From positions 1 to 64,000 of the forward strand of contig CANGNF010000019.1 of the NCBI GenBank assembly GCA_947455205.1: DNA of 64,000 bases, in the 5' to 3' direction. Of the stretch, positions 42,093 to 51,638 are shown in pieces. Origin of the DNA: Acetobacteraceae bacterium. Its GTDB lineage: Bacteria > Pseudomonadota > Alphaproteobacteria > Acetobacterales > Acetobacteraceae. The notes beneath the pieces were generated by a model. The model had not been told where the DNA came from and did no database searches. It was given only the letters and a program-made list of their open reading frames with translations. How positions within the stretch are numbered: the stretch's first letter is position 1; every line of letters starts with the position of its first letter. Both the position numbers and the translations under genes were made by a program.

Positions 42093-43088
42093 ATGTCCCT
42101 GCTTGAGAAACTGAAGGGGCGGCTGTCGCTGCCCGTCATCGGCTCGCCGCTGTTCATCATCTCGGTGCCCGACCTGGTGGTGGCGCAATGCACCAGCGGC
42201 GTCATCGGCTCCATGCCGTCCTTGAATGCGCGGCCGGCGGCGCAGTTCGACGAATGGCTGTGCGAGATCGAGGAGCGGCTGGCGGCGCATGACCGCGCCC
42301 ATCCGGACCGGCCGAGCGCGCCCTATGCCATCAACCTGATCGTCCACCGCAGCAATGATCGGCTGGAGCAGGACCTGCAGGTCTGCGTGCAGCACAAGGT
42401 GCCGCTGATCATCACCTCGCTGGGCGCGCGGCCGGAGGTGAACGCCGCCATCCACAGCTACGGCGGCTACGTGATGCACGACGTCATCAGCCAGCGCTTC
42501 GCGCATTCCGCCATCGACAAGGGCGCGGACGGGCTGATCCTGGTTGCCGCCGGTGCCGGTGGGCATGCCGGGGCGCAGAGCCCCTTCGCGCTGATGCAGG
42601 AGACGCGGACCTGGTTCGACGGCCCCATCGCGCTTTCAGGTGCCATGGCGCATGGCCGCAGCATTGCCGCGGCGGAGGTGCTGGGCGCCAATTTCGGCTA
42701 TGTCGGCAGCGCCTTCATTGCCACGCCGGAAGCGCGCGCGCTGCCGGAGCAGAAGCAGATGATCGTGGACAGCAGCGCGCAGGACATCATCTACACCAAC
42801 CTGATCACCGGCGTGCACGGTAACTACCTGAAGCCGAGCCTGACCCGTGCCGGGCTGGACGTGGAGAACCTGCCGAGCAGCGACCCTTCCGCGATGAACT
42901 TCGGCAGCGGCGACAACAAGAAGAAGTGGAAGGACATCTGGGGCAGCGGCCAGGGCATCGGGATGGTGGATGCGGTGGTGCCCGCGGCCGAGCTGGTGGC
43001 GCGGCTGCGGCGGGAATACCACGCCGCGCGCGGCGCCATGGCGCTGCCGAGCCCGCTGCTGAACCCGGCCTGGGCGCCTGAGGCTTAA
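42093..43088 (+). CDS. Nitronate monooxygenase-family flavoprotein
   Basis: 331 residues with GGAGAG ahead. A TIM-barrel FMN protein of the 2-nitropropane dioxygenase family: the N-terminal PVIGSPLFIISVPDLVVAQ, the FMN loop DGLILVAAGAGGHAG, and FDGPIALSGAMAHGRSIAAA. Family members oxidise alkyl nitronates or reduce enoyl groups. Its pairing with an enoyl-CoA hydratase is common in proteobacteria and hints at a role in lipid or CoA metabolism. Confidence 0.9.
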   Translation: MSLLEKLKGRLSLPVIGSPLFIISVPDLVVAQCTSGVIGSMPSLNARPAAQFDEWLCEIEERLAAHDRAHPDRPSAPYAINLIVHRSNDRLEQDLQVCVQHKVPLIITSLGARPEVNAAIHSYGGYVMHDVISQRFAHSAIDKGADGLILVAAGAGGHAGAQSPFALMQETRTWFDGPIALSGAMAHGRSIAAAEVLGANFGYVGSAFIATPEARALPEQKQMIVDSSAQDIIYTNLITGVHGNYLKPSLTRAGLDVENLPSSDPSAMNFGSGDNKKKWKDIWGSGQGIGMVDAVVPAAELVARLRREYHAARGAMALPSPLLNPAWAPEA

Positions 43089-43100
43089 CCCGCGAAGGCC

Positions 43101-44084
43101 CTAGCCCGGCGTAATCCCCGCCAGCCGCGCGGCCTCCCGCGACAGGGTGGCCTCGCGGCGGATCAGGTCGGCGAAGCCTTCCGGCGTCTGCAGCGCGGGG
43201 TCGGCCAGCAGCGTGCCGGTATTCTCCACGCGCTCGCGCACCGCGGGCTCGGCCAGCGTCGCGGCGAAGGCGTCGCGCAGCTTCATCACCACCTCGCGCG
43301 GCGTGGCGGCCGGCGCCAGCAGGCCGATGAAGGCGACCAGCCCGCCATCCGGCAGGCCCACTTCCGCCAGCGTCGGCACATCCGGCAGCAGCGCGTGGCG
43401 TTGGTGGTAGCCGATGCCGATGATCCGCAGCTTTCCGTCGCGGTGGAACGGCATGGCGGTGGTGATCTGGTCCATCGACGCCGCCAGGTTGCCCGAGAGC
43501 ATGTCCGGCGCGGCGTTGGAGGAGGAGCGGTAGGGGATGTGCACCAGCCCCGCGCCGGTGGCCTGGTTGAACAGCTCTATCAGCAGGTGGTTGCTGGTGC
43601 CGGTGCCGGCGGAAGCGCAGGCCACCTTGCCCGGGTTGGCCTTGGCATAGGCGATGAAGTCGCGCAGGTTCTGCGCCGGCACATGCGGCGCCACCACCAG
43701 CACGTTGGGCGTGCGGAAGCCGAGCGCGATCGGCGCGAAATCCCGCTGCGTGTCGTAGGGCACGCTGGCCATGATGACGGGGTTGATGGTCAGCGCGCCG
43801 TTGCTGCCGACCAGCACGGTGTAGCCATCGGCCGGGCTGCGGGCGACCATCTCCGTGCCCACATTGCCGCCGGCGCCGGCGCGGTTCTCGATGACGATAT
43901 TCTGGCCGAGCCGCTGGGACATGCCCGGCGCGGCTAGGCGCATCAGCGTATCCAGGTTGCCGCCGGCGCCGAACGGCACCACCACGCGGATCGGCCGGTC
44001 CGGAAAGGCGGCCAGTGCGGGCGTGGCCAGCAGGGCGGCGCCGGCGGTCAGGGCCGTGGCGAGCAGGGTGCGGCGCGTCCGCAT
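43101..44084 (-). CDS. Tripartite tricarboxylate transporter (Bug) substrate-binding protein
   Basis: 327 residues with signal MRTRRTLLATALTAGAALLA...PALA. Mature motifs are IRVVVPFGAGGNLDTLMRLA and IVIENRAGAGGNVGTEMVAR. It lies 54 bases after the MBL-fold gene on the same strand. It is the fourth solitary Bug receptor in the window. Confidence 0.93.
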   Translation of the reverse strand: MRTRRTLLATALTAGAALLATPALAAFPDRPIRVVVPFGAGGNLDTLMRLAAPGMSQRLGQNIVIENRAGAGGNVGTEMVARSPADGYTVLVGSNGALTINPVIMASVPYDTQRDFAPIALGFRTPNVLVVAPHVPAQNLRDFIAYAKANPGKVACASAGTGTSNHLLIELFNQATGAGLVHIPYRSSSNAAPDMLSGNLAASMDQITTAMPFHRDGKLRIIGIGYHQRHALLPDVPTLAEVGLPDGGLVAFIGLLAPAATPREVVMKLRDAFAATLAEPAVRERVENTGTLLADPALQTPEGFADLIRREATLSREAARLAGITPG

Positions 44085-44138
44085 GGCTTTGTCCTCCGTT
44101 GTTGCGCGGAGGGTAGCGCCGGCGTTGCGCCGCGCAAG

Positions 44139-45101
44139 CTAGACCGTCGCGCTCCAACTGGCAGGCACGTAGCGCAGGCTGTTGCCGTCGCGGCCGATGA
44201 AGCCGGTGGCGGGGAAGGGGAAGTGGTAGCCGGCGACCTGGATGCGGTCCGTCGCCACCTGGTCCAGCACCCGGCGGCGGGTGGCGGCGGCCATCGCGGC
44301 GTCGAACTCGAACAGGCTCTGGTAGTCCGGGCGGCGGACGAACAGCTCCGGCCGGTGCGTCGTATCCGCCAGCACCAGCAGCTGCTGGTTGCCGTCGGCC
44401 ACGTGGAACAGCGTGTGCCCCGGCGTGTGGCCATAGGCGGCCAGGGCGCGGATGCCGGGCACCACCTCGGCGCCCGCCGCCACCCGGCGCACCCGGCCGG
44501 CATAGGGGCCGAAGCGCCGCGCGGTATTGGCGAAGTGGGCGCGCTGGCCTTCGGGGCTGCGGCTCTCATTGCCCGTGTCGGTCCACCAGGCCCATTCGGT
44601 CTCGGGCACCACGACTTCGGCATTGGGGAAGACGGCGACGTTCTGCGCCGTGGTCAGGCCGTTGATGTGGTCGGCGTGGAAATGCGTCTGCACCACATGG
44701 GTCACGTCCTCCGCCCGGATGCCGGCGGCGGCCATGTTGGCGGTCATCTGGCCGGCGGTGGCGGCCATCTGCCCGCCGGTGCCGCAGTCGAAGGCCAGCA
44801 GGTGCTGGCCGGCGCGGATGAACGGCACGGTGTAGACGCCGTCGTAGTGGGTTGTGGGCAGGAAGCTTTCTGCCAGTACCGCGCGAACATCCTCCACCGG
44901 GGCGTTGCGGACCAGGCCTTCCACCTGGCGGCGGGAATAGCCGTCATGCACCATGGTGACGAGGAAGCTGCCGACCTTGAAGCGGTAGATGCCCGGCACC
45001 TGCGCCGTGGCGGCGGGGGCGGCGGCCGGCGCCTGGGCGCGGGCGGCGGTGGCCAGGCTGGGCGCGGCAAGGGCAGCGAGCAGGGCGGAACGGCGGTTCA
45101 T
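44139..45101 (-). CDS. Exported MBL-fold metallohydrolase
   Basis: 320 residues from ATG 45101 with GGGAG ahead and a signal peptide (MNRRSALLAALAAPSLATAARA). The metal site THFHADHINGL (HxHxDH), the downstream His in AAYGHTPGHTLFH, Asp in LVLADTTH and a final His in VAGYHFPFP are all present, so two zinc ions can bind. The pattern is that of quorum-quenching lactonase-like and related periplasmic hydrolases; the substrate is not known. It is transcribed away from the ABC importer and with the Bug receptor. Confidence 0.9.
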   Translation of the reverse strand: MNRRSALLAALAAPSLATAARAQAPAAAPAATAQVPGIYRFKVGSFLVTMVHDGYSRRQVEGLVRNAPVEDVRAVLAESFLPTTHYDGVYTVPFIRAGQHLLAFDCGTGGQMAATAGQMTANMAAAGIRAEDVTHVVQTHFHADHINGLTTAQNVAVFPNAEVVVPETEWAWWTDTGNESRSPEGQRAHFANTARRFGPYAGRVRRVAAGAEVVPGIRALAAYGHTPGHTLFHVADGNQQLLVLADTTHRPELFVRRPDYQSLFEFDAAMAAATRRRVLDQVATDRIQVAGYHFPFPATGFIGRDGNSLRYVPASWSATV

Positions 45102-45203
45102 TTGGCACTCCCTCAACGCGGCCAACATAGCAAGCGGTGCCGGCGCTGGACAGGACGGCGTGATGGCCTACATCATCGCCGCTGGATTCAAGGGGACGGG
45201 ACC

Positions 45204-46520
45204 ATGCAGGAAATTTCGCGCCGCGTTACCTTGCAGGCGCTGGTCGCCGCGGCGCTGGGCGCGCCCGGCCTGGCCTCGGCGCAGGCGGCCGGCAAGGTGA
45301 ACTTCATCGGCTGGTCCGCCGCGGTGGACCAGATAAAGGCGCATATCGCGGCGTTCGAGCGCGATACCGGCGTGCTGGTGAACTACGAGAACTTCCCCTT
45401 CGCGCAGTTCCGCACCGCGCTGGTGACGCGCCTGGTGGGCAATGCGCCGATCGACGTGGCGTGGATCTCCGACGCCTGGCTGCCGGAGTTCGCCGAGGCC
45501 GGCTGGCTGGCGGATATCGAGGACATGCCCAACCTGAAGCGCTACGGCAGCGAGACCGCCGCCTACTGCAACCAGTCCATGACCTACAAGGGCAAGCAGT
45601 ACGGCCTGAGCTACTACGGCGACCACATGAGCTTCATGTACAACACCGAGGTGCTGCAGAAGGCCGGCATCTCCACCCCGCCGGAAACCTGGGACCAGGT
45701 GGTCGAGCAGTGCCTGAAGATCAAGGCGGCGGGGATCATGGAGTACCCGCTGCTGCTCTCGCTGGGTGCCGACACCTGGCTGATCGAGTTCGTCTCGGCG
45801 CTGGCCTTCAGCTTCGGCGGCAGCTTCGTGGACGACAAGGGCGACAGCATCATGGGCGCGGCCAATGGCGGCGCGGTGGCGGCGGCGCGCTGGCTGCACG
45901 ACGCCATCCACAAGCACCGCATCCTGGCACCGGGCGCGGTGGAGACGGTGGAACTGAACGGGCTGCGCGCCTTCGGCAGCGGCGCGCATGCGTTCACGAT
46001 TGAGCCGACCTACCGCATCCGGTCCCTGAACGATGCGGCGCAGGCGACGGCGCATGGCAAGATCCGCCTGGCGATGATGCCGAAGGGCGGGCCGCGCGGC
46101 ACCCACGACACCTGCGGCTGGATCCGCTTCTACGGCATGACCCCGGCGGCCAAGGCGGACCGGGCGCGGCGCGAGCGCACCGTGAAGTTCATCGAGTATT
46201 TCGGCGGTCGCGACACCAAGGGCGAGTACAGCCTGCAGGAACGCCTGCTGCTGGATGTGGGCCTGCCCAGCTGCGCCCTGCCGCTGGCCGAGGACACCGA
46301 GGTGAAGACCTTCTGGACCCGCTGGGCCGGCGGCGGCGAGATCGTCGCGCGGCAGTCCATGGCGGCGCGCAAGAAGGATGTGATCTCTCCCTGGTTCGGC
46401 GAATGGGTGGAGACCAGCAACCAGGCCTGGCAGAGCGTCTGCCTGGGCCGCGCCACGCCGGAAGCGGCGCTGGGCGCGCTGGGCAACAAGTGGAACGAGC
46501 TGAAGCGCGCGTTCCGCTGA
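45204..46520 (+). CDS. ABC importer substrate-binding protein (CUT1/family 1)
   Basis: 438 residues with a twin-arginine-like signal (EISRRVTLQALVAAALGAPG). The mature part VNFIGWSAAVDQIKAHIAAF and DVAWISDAWLPEFAEAGWL are typical of extracellular solute-binding proteins family 1, usually for oligosaccharides or glycerol-type compounds. It is the first gene of a long plus-strand run and is followed without gap by two permeases and an ATPase. The catabolic genes behind it suggest a less usual ligand. Confidence 0.92.
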   Translation: MQEISRRVTLQALVAAALGAPGLASAQAAGKVNFIGWSAAVDQIKAHIAAFERDTGVLVNYENFPFAQFRTALVTRLVGNAPIDVAWISDAWLPEFAEAGWLADIEDMPNLKRYGSETAAYCNQSMTYKGKQYGLSYYGDHMSFMYNTEVLQKAGISTPPETWDQVVEQCLKIKAAGIMEYPLLLSLGADTWLIEFVSALAFSFGGSFVDDKGDSIMGAANGGAVAAARWLHDAIHKHRILAPGAVETVELNGLRAFGSGAHAFTIEPTYRIRSLNDAAQATAHGKIRLAMMPKGGPRGTHDTCGWIRFYGMTPAAKADRARRERTVKFIEYFGGRDTKGEYSLQERLLLDVGLPSCALPLAEDTEVKTFWTRWAGGGEIVARQSMAARKKDVISPWFGEWVETSNQAWQSVCLGRATPEAALGALGNKWNELKRAFR

Positions 46521-47405
46521 ATGCGGCTGCGCCTGAGCTATGACGACCGCAGCGCCGCGATACTGGTGTTTCCGGTATTGGCGGTGCTGCTGGTGGTCGC
46601 GGCCTACCCCATCCTGTACAGCTTCTGGGTCAGCCTGCACGACATCGTGCTGACCCGGCCGCTGCGCCGGCCCTTCGTGTGGTTCGAGAATTACGAGCGC
46701 ATGCTGGGCGATGCGCGCTTCCACACCGCGGTGCTGCGGACCACCGTCTATACCGTGGTGACGGTGACGGTGACGACGGTGCTGGCGGTGGGCGTCGCGC
46801 TGTTCCTGAACGAGAGCTTCCGCGGCAACAAGCTGCTGAACGCGCTGCTGCTGCTGCCCTGGGCGACGCCTTCCATCGTCAACGGGTTGATGTGGAAGTG
46901 GATCTACGACCCGACCTACGGGCTGATGAACGCGCTGCTGGTCAAGCTGGGGCTGCTGGACAGCTACCGCGCCTGGCTGGGCGACCCGGATTTGACGCTG
47001 TTCCTCATCAGCAATGCGGCGATCTGGAAGCAGATGCCGCTGGCGGCGCTACTGCTGCTGGTGACGATGAAGGCGATACCCGATGATCTTTATCGCGCCG
47101 CCAAGGTGGATGGCGCGACGGTGTTCCAGCGCTTCGTCCATGTCACGCTGCCGGCGCTGAAGCCCGGGCTGATGCTGGTGCTGGTGTATGAGACGATGAT
47201 CAGCATTCGCCACTTCGACCTGTTCCTGATCATGACCCAGGGCGGGCCGGGCGATGCCAGCTACACGCTGAGCTGGCTGATCTATGTCGAGACCTTCCGC
47301 TCCCTGCGCTTCGGCACCGGGGCGGCGCTGTCCTACCTGCTGGCGATGCTGACCTTCCTGCTGTCCTGGCTGGTCATCCGCGCGCTTGGCGAGAGGAACG
47401 CGTGA
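46521..47405 (+). CDS. ABC importer permease (MalF/UgpA type)
   Basis: 294 residues with six spans. The EAA loop for contact with the ATPase reads DLYRAAKVDGATVFQRFVHV, followed by LPALKPGL. It begins on the base after the binding-protein stop. It should form a heterodimer channel with the next gene product. Confidence 0.93.
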   Translation: MRLRLSYDDRSAAILVFPVLAVLLVVAAYPILYSFWVSLHDIVLTRPLRRPFVWFENYERMLGDARFHTAVLRTTVYTVVTVTVTTVLAVGVALFLNESFRGNKLLNALLLLPWATPSIVNGLMWKWIYDPTYGLMNALLVKLGLLDSYRAWLGDPDLTLFLISNAAIWKQMPLAALLLLVTMKAIPDDLYRAAKVDGATVFQRFVHVTLPALKPGLMLVLVYETMISIRHFDLFLIMTQGGPGDASYTLSWLIYVETFRSLRFGTGAALSYLLAMLTFLLSWLVIRALGERNA

Positions 47406-48280
47406 TGGCGCGCAGGCTGATGCTGGCGCTGTTCTCGGCGCTGTTCGTGCTGTACGTGGCGGGGCCGGTGCTGTGGCTGCTGTCGTCGTCGTTGCAGATG
47501 GAAAGCGAGATCACCGCGGTGCCGCCGAACTGGCTGCCGCCGCATCCCGGGCTGCATAATTTCAGCGCCATCTTCAGCGCGGGCGACAGCGCGGAATACG
47601 TCAACCGCGGCATCGCCGGCTTCCTGCCCAGCGGCGCGGCCAACCTGCTGCCTTCTCTGTACAACAGCCTGCAAGTGGGGCTGTGGGTGGCGGCGCTGAA
47701 CCTGGTGTTCTCGCTGACCGCCGCCTATGCCATTGCCGTCATCGACTTCAAGGGCCGCCGCGCCACGCTGTACACCGTGCTGGCCACGCGCGTGATCCCC
47801 GACATCGCGCTGGTGGTGCCGATGTTCCTGGTCATCCGCAACCTGGGGCTGATCAACAGCCTGGGCGCGCTGGTGGTGACCTACCTGGCCGTCACGGTGC
47901 CCTTCACCATCTTCATCCTGATCAGCTACTTCGAGGGCATTCCGCGCGACCTGTACCGCGCCTCGCGCATCGATGGCTGCGGCCATTGGGGCGCGCTGCG
48001 GCATGTGTACCTGCCGCTGTCGCTGCCGGCGCTGGTGGCGGCGCTGATGTTCGCGTTCCTGACCAGCTGGAACGAGTTTCTCTTCGCGCTGGTGCTGACG
48101 CAGAACGTGGCGGCGCAGACGCTGCCGATCATCATCGCCGGCTTCGTCATGGACTTCACCACCAGCTTCAGCTTCGTCAACGCGGCCGGCGTCATCGCCA
48201 TTCTGCCGCCGGTGCTGCTGGCCGTCATCTTCCAGCGCTACATCGTCTCCGGCCTGACCGCCGGCGCCGTGAAAGGCTAG
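47405..48280 (+). CDS. ABC importer permease (MalG/UgpE type)
   Basis: 291 residues, six spans, start ATG 47405 overlapping the previous stop (TGATG). The EAA loop is DLYRASRIDGCGHWGALRHV then YLPLSLPALV. FLTSWNEFLFALVLT and the long periplasmic loop after span 1 are typical of MalG-like partners. Confidence 0.93.
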   Translation: MARRLMLALFSALFVLYVAGPVLWLLSSSLQMESEITAVPPNWLPPHPGLHNFSAIFSAGDSAEYVNRGIAGFLPSGAANLLPSLYNSLQVGLWVAALNLVFSLTAAYAIAVIDFKGRRATLYTVLATRVIPDIALVVPMFLVIRNLGLINSLGALVVTYLAVTVPFTIFILISYFEGIPRDLYRASRIDGCGHWGALRHVYLPLSLPALVAALMFAFLTSWNEFLFALVLTQNVAAQTLPIIIAGFVMDFTTSFSFVNAAGVIAILPPVLLAVIFQRYIVSGLTAGAVKG

Positions 48281-48285
48281 CCCCC

Positions 48286-49308
48286 ATGGCCGCCATTACC
48301 CTGCAGGGCGTCACCAAGCGGTACGGCAGCGTCACCGCGGTGCAGGCGCTGGACCTGGCGATCCATGAGGGCGAGTTCATGGTGCTGCTGGGGCCTTCCG
48401 GCTGCGGCAAGACCACCACGCTGAACATGATCGCGGGGCTGGAGGAGATCAGCGACGGCACGCTGCTGTTCGACACCACCGACGTGACCCGCCTGCCGCC
48501 GCACAAGCGGGAAGTGGCGATGGTGTTCCAGAGCTACGCGCTGTACCCGAACAAGACGGTGGCGGAGAACATCGCCTTTCCTCTGAAGCTGCGCCGCGTG
48601 CCGAAGGCGGAGATCGAGCGCGCCGTCGCCGGCGTGGCCGAGCAGCTGGAGCTGACGCCGCTGCTGGGCCGCCGGCCGAACCAGCTTTCCGGCGGCCAGC
48701 GGCAGCGCGTGGCGCTGGGCCGCGCCATCGTGCGCCAGCCCAGCGTCTTCCTGATGGATGAGCCGCTGTCCAACCTGGATGCGACGCTCAGGCTCTCCAT
48801 GCGTTCGCTGATAAAGCGACTGCATCACCAGTTGAAGGCGACCTTCGTGTACGTCACCCATGACCAGGCCGAGGCGCTGACGCTGGCCGACCGGATCGCG
48901 GTCATGCGCGGCGGCGTGGTGCAGCAGCTGGACACGCCGGAGGGCATCTATGAGCGCCCGGCGAATATCTTCGTCGCCAGCTTCCTCGGCAGCCCGCAGA
49001 TCAACCTGCTGCGTGAAGGCCTGCCGCGGCCGGATTGGGTTGCCGAAGGGCGCGATGTGATCATCGGGCTGCGGCCGGAAGACGTGGCGCGGCCGGGTGA
49101 AGGTTTGGCCACGCTGGGCGGGCGCGTGGAACTGGTCTCGCCATTAGGCAGCGAGACGCAGCTGGAAGTGGCGCTGTCCGGCGGCAGCGTGACGCTGCGC
49201 GTGCCGAAGGATTGGCGCGTGCGCGAGGGCGAGGCGCTGGAATTCGGTGTGGACCCGGCACGGCTGCACGCCTTCGACGCCGCGACCGAACAGCGCATCG
49301 CGCCGTGA
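48286..49308 (+). CDS. ABC importer ATPase (UgpC/MalK type)
   Basis: 340 residues from ATG 48286. Walker A GPSGCGKTTTL, Q-loop VFQSYALYPNKTV, signature LSGGQRQRVALGRA, Walker B VFLMDEPLSNLDA and the switch His in YVTHDQAEAL are complete. The C-terminal 100 residues form the regulatory TOBE/OB domain (IIGLRPEDV...GSETQLEV). It powers the two permeases before it. Its stop overlaps the start of the molybdenum hydroxylase gene. Confidence 0.95.
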   Translation: MAAITLQGVTKRYGSVTAVQALDLAIHEGEFMVLLGPSGCGKTTTLNMIAGLEEISDGTLLFDTTDVTRLPPHKREVAMVFQSYALYPNKTVAENIAFPLKLRRVPKAEIERAVAGVAEQLELTPLLGRRPNQLSGGQRQRVALGRAIVRQPSVFLMDEPLSNLDATLRLSMRSLIKRLHHQLKATFVYVTHDQAEALTLADRIAVMRGGVVQQLDTPEGIYERPANIFVASFLGSPQINLLREGLPRPDWVAEGRDVIIGLRPEDVARPGEGLATLGGRVELVSPLGSETQLEVALSGGSVTLRVPKDWRVREGEALEFGVDPARLHAFDAATEQRIAP

Positions 49309-51638
49309 GCGAGGTGCCGATGCCGGGGCCGGGCAGCCCGCTCGGCCGGCGGATGACGCGCAAGGAGGATCGGCGCCTGCTGCTGGGGCGCGGGCGCTTC
49401 ACCGACGATCTGGCGGAACCGCCGGGCACGCTGCATGCGGTGTTCGTCCGCAGCCCCCATGCCCATGCGCGGCTGCTGCGGGTGCAGGCGCCGGTGCTGC
49501 CGGGCGTTACCGTGCTGACCGGCGCCGACCTGGCCCCGCTGGTCACGCCGCTGCGCCTGGCGCCGCCGATCGAGGGGCTGCTGCCGGTGGAGATGCCGGT
49601 GCTGCCGACAGACCATGTGCGCTTCGTCGGCGACCTGGTGGCGCTGGTGCTGGCGCCGACGCGCGTGGCCGCCGAGGACGCGGCCGAACTGGTGGAGGTG
49701 GAGTACGAGGCGCTGCCCGCCGTGGCCAGCCTGGCGCAGGCGCAGGCCGCCGACGCGCCGTTGGTGGATGCCTCGCTGCCGAGCAACCGCGTCTCTCACC
49801 AAGCCTTCGCCACGCCCGGTTTGGCGGCGGCCTTCGCGGGCGCGGAGCGCGTGGTGGAGGCGCGCTTCAGCCAGCATCGGCAGACCCATGCGCCGATGGA
49901 ACCGCGTGGCTGCCTGGCGCTGTGGGATGCCGGGCGCGAGCACCTGACCATGCGGATCGGCACCCAGGCGCCGCACCCGTATCGCAGCGCCATCGCCGGC
50001 CGGCTGCGGCTGGCGGAACACCAGGTGACGGTGGACAGCCCGGAGATGGGCGGCGGCTTCGGCCAGAAGATCATCCCGTTGCGGGAGGACCTGTGCTGCG
50101 CCGCCGCCGCGCGCCTGCTCGACGCGCCGGTGCGCTGGCGCGAGACGCGCGGCGAGAACCTGATCGCGGCGTTGCAGGCGCGCGAGGATGTGGTGACGAC
50201 CCGCGCCGCGGTTTCCGCGCAGGGCGACCTGCTGGCGCTGGAATGCCGGATCGAGGCCGACTTCGGCGCCTGGTGCTTCTTCCCGGCCAACTACATGGCG
50301 CGCGTCATCGCGCTGATTTTGCCTGGTCCCTACAGGCTGCGGGAGTATGGCTACGATGTGCAGGTCTTCCTGACCCACAAATGCCCCAGTGGCCCGATGC
50401 GCGCGCCGATGGCGATCACATCCTGGGTGATGGAAGGCACGATGGACGCGATTGCGCGCGACCTGGGCCTGGACCCGCTGGAGGTGCGGCGGCGCAACAG
50501 CATCGGCCTGGCGGACATGCCGTACACGACGGCCGTGGGCGAACGCTACGACGCGCTGTCGCCGCGCGAGACGCTGGAGGCCGCCGCCGCCGCCGTTGAC
50601 TACGCCGCGCTGCGTGCCTCGCGCGGCGACCGGCTGCTGGGCGTCGGGCTGTGCACCGTGGTGGAGAGCACCACCTATGGCAGCGCCTTCTACAAGGCCG
50701 CGGGCATTCCTGGCAGCGGGCATGAGACCGCGTCGCTGCGCGTGGAGCCATCGGGCGCCGTCATCACCAGCTGCGGGCTGATGGGCAGCGGGCAGGGCTA
50801 TGAGACCACGCTGGCCCAGGCGGCCGCCGGCGGGCTTGGTTGCCGGGTGGAGGATGTCGCGGTGCAACTCGGCAACAGCGACACCGCGCCCTACGGCATG
50901 GGGTCGCGCGGCGCGCGGGGTGCCACGGCGGGCGGCGGCGCCACCTACATGGCGGGGCTGCGGCTGAAGGCGAAGGTGCTGGAGATCGCCGGCGCCATGC
51001 TCGGCCGCAACAACGCCGAGGGCTTGGATATGCACGAAGGCCAGGTGCTGCTGCATGGCGCGCCGGCCGGGCTGGCGCTGGCCGATGTGGCGCGGCTGGC
51101 CTACCTGGACCCGCTGCGCCTGCCGCCTGGCCTGCAGCCGGGGCTGCATGAGGTCTTCGCCTATGACCCGCCGGCGATGACCTACAGCAACTCCACGCAT
51201 GCCTGCGTGGTGGAGATCGACGCCGAGACCGGCACGCCGCGCATTCTGCGCTACGTGGTGGCGGAGGACAGCGGCACGCGGATCAACCCGCTGGTGGTGG
51301 AGGGGCAGACGCATGGCGCCACCGCCATGGGGCTTTCCGGCGCCATGCTGGAACACTGCGCCTATGCCGAGGATGGCCAGGCGCTGGCCGGCAGCTTCAT
51401 GGACTACGCGCTGGCGCATGCCGACGACCTGCCGGCCTTCGAACTGCTGCACCTGGACACGCCCAGCCCGCGCACGCCGGCGGGCATCAAGGGCATGGCG
51501 GAAGGCGGCGTGATGGGCGCGATCGGCGCGGTGATGAACGCGGTCAACGACGCGCTGGCGCAGCATGGGGCGCGGCTGGATGGACAGCCTGCCTCGGCGC
51601 CGCGTATCTGGGCCGCTTTGCAGGCTGGGACGCAGTAA
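49305..51638 (+). CDS. Molybdenum hydroxylase large subunit (CoxL/XdhB type) without partner subunits
   Basis: 777 residues from a GTG at 49305 overlapping the ATPase stop; ATG 49320 is an alternative. The N-terminal RMTRKEDRRLLLGRGRFTDD, the cofactor loop MGGGFGQKIIPLREDL, CPSGPMRAPMAITSWVMEG and the C-terminal GIKGMAEGGVMGAIGAVMNAV with the catalytic Glu position match the molybdopterin subunit of xanthine dehydrogenase/CO dehydrogenase-like enzymes. Normal enzymes also need an iron-sulfur and a FAD subunit, and neither is nearby. It probably hydroxylates an aromatic or aldehyde substrate of this operon. Confidence 0.9.
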   Translation: MSEVPMPGPGSPLGRRMTRKEDRRLLLGRGRFTDDLAEPPGTLHAVFVRSPHAHARLLRVQAPVLPGVTVLTGADLAPLVTPLRLAPPIEGLLPVEMPVLPTDHVRFVGDLVALVLAPTRVAAEDAAELVEVEYEALPAVASLAQAQAADAPLVDASLPSNRVSHQAFATPGLAAAFAGAERVVEARFSQHRQTHAPMEPRGCLALWDAGREHLTMRIGTQAPHPYRSAIAGRLRLAEHQVTVDSPEMGGGFGQKIIPLREDLCCAAAARLLDAPVRWRETRGENLIAALQAREDVVTTRAAVSAQGDLLALECRIEADFGAWCFFPANYMARVIALILPGPYRLREYGYDVQVFLTHKCPSGPMRAPMAITSWVMEGTMDAIARDLGLDPLEVRRRNSIGLADMPYTTAVGERYDALSPRETLEAAAAAVDYAALRASRGDRLLGVGLCTVVESTTYGSAFYKAAGIPGSGHETASLRVEPSGAVITSCGLMGSGQGYETTLAQAAAGGLGCRVEDVAVQLGNSDTAPYGMGSRGARGATAGGGATYMAGLRLKAKVLEIAGAMLGRNNAEGLDMHEGQVLLHGAPAGLALADVARLAYLDPLRLPPGLQPGLHEVFAYDPPAMTYSNSTHACVVEIDAETGTPRILRYVVAEDSGTRINPLVVEGQTHGATAMGLSGAMLEHCAYAEDGQALAGSFMDYALAHADDLPAFELLHLDTPSPRTPAGIKGMAEGGVMGAIGAVMNAVNDALAQHGARLDGQPASAPRIWAALQAGTQ

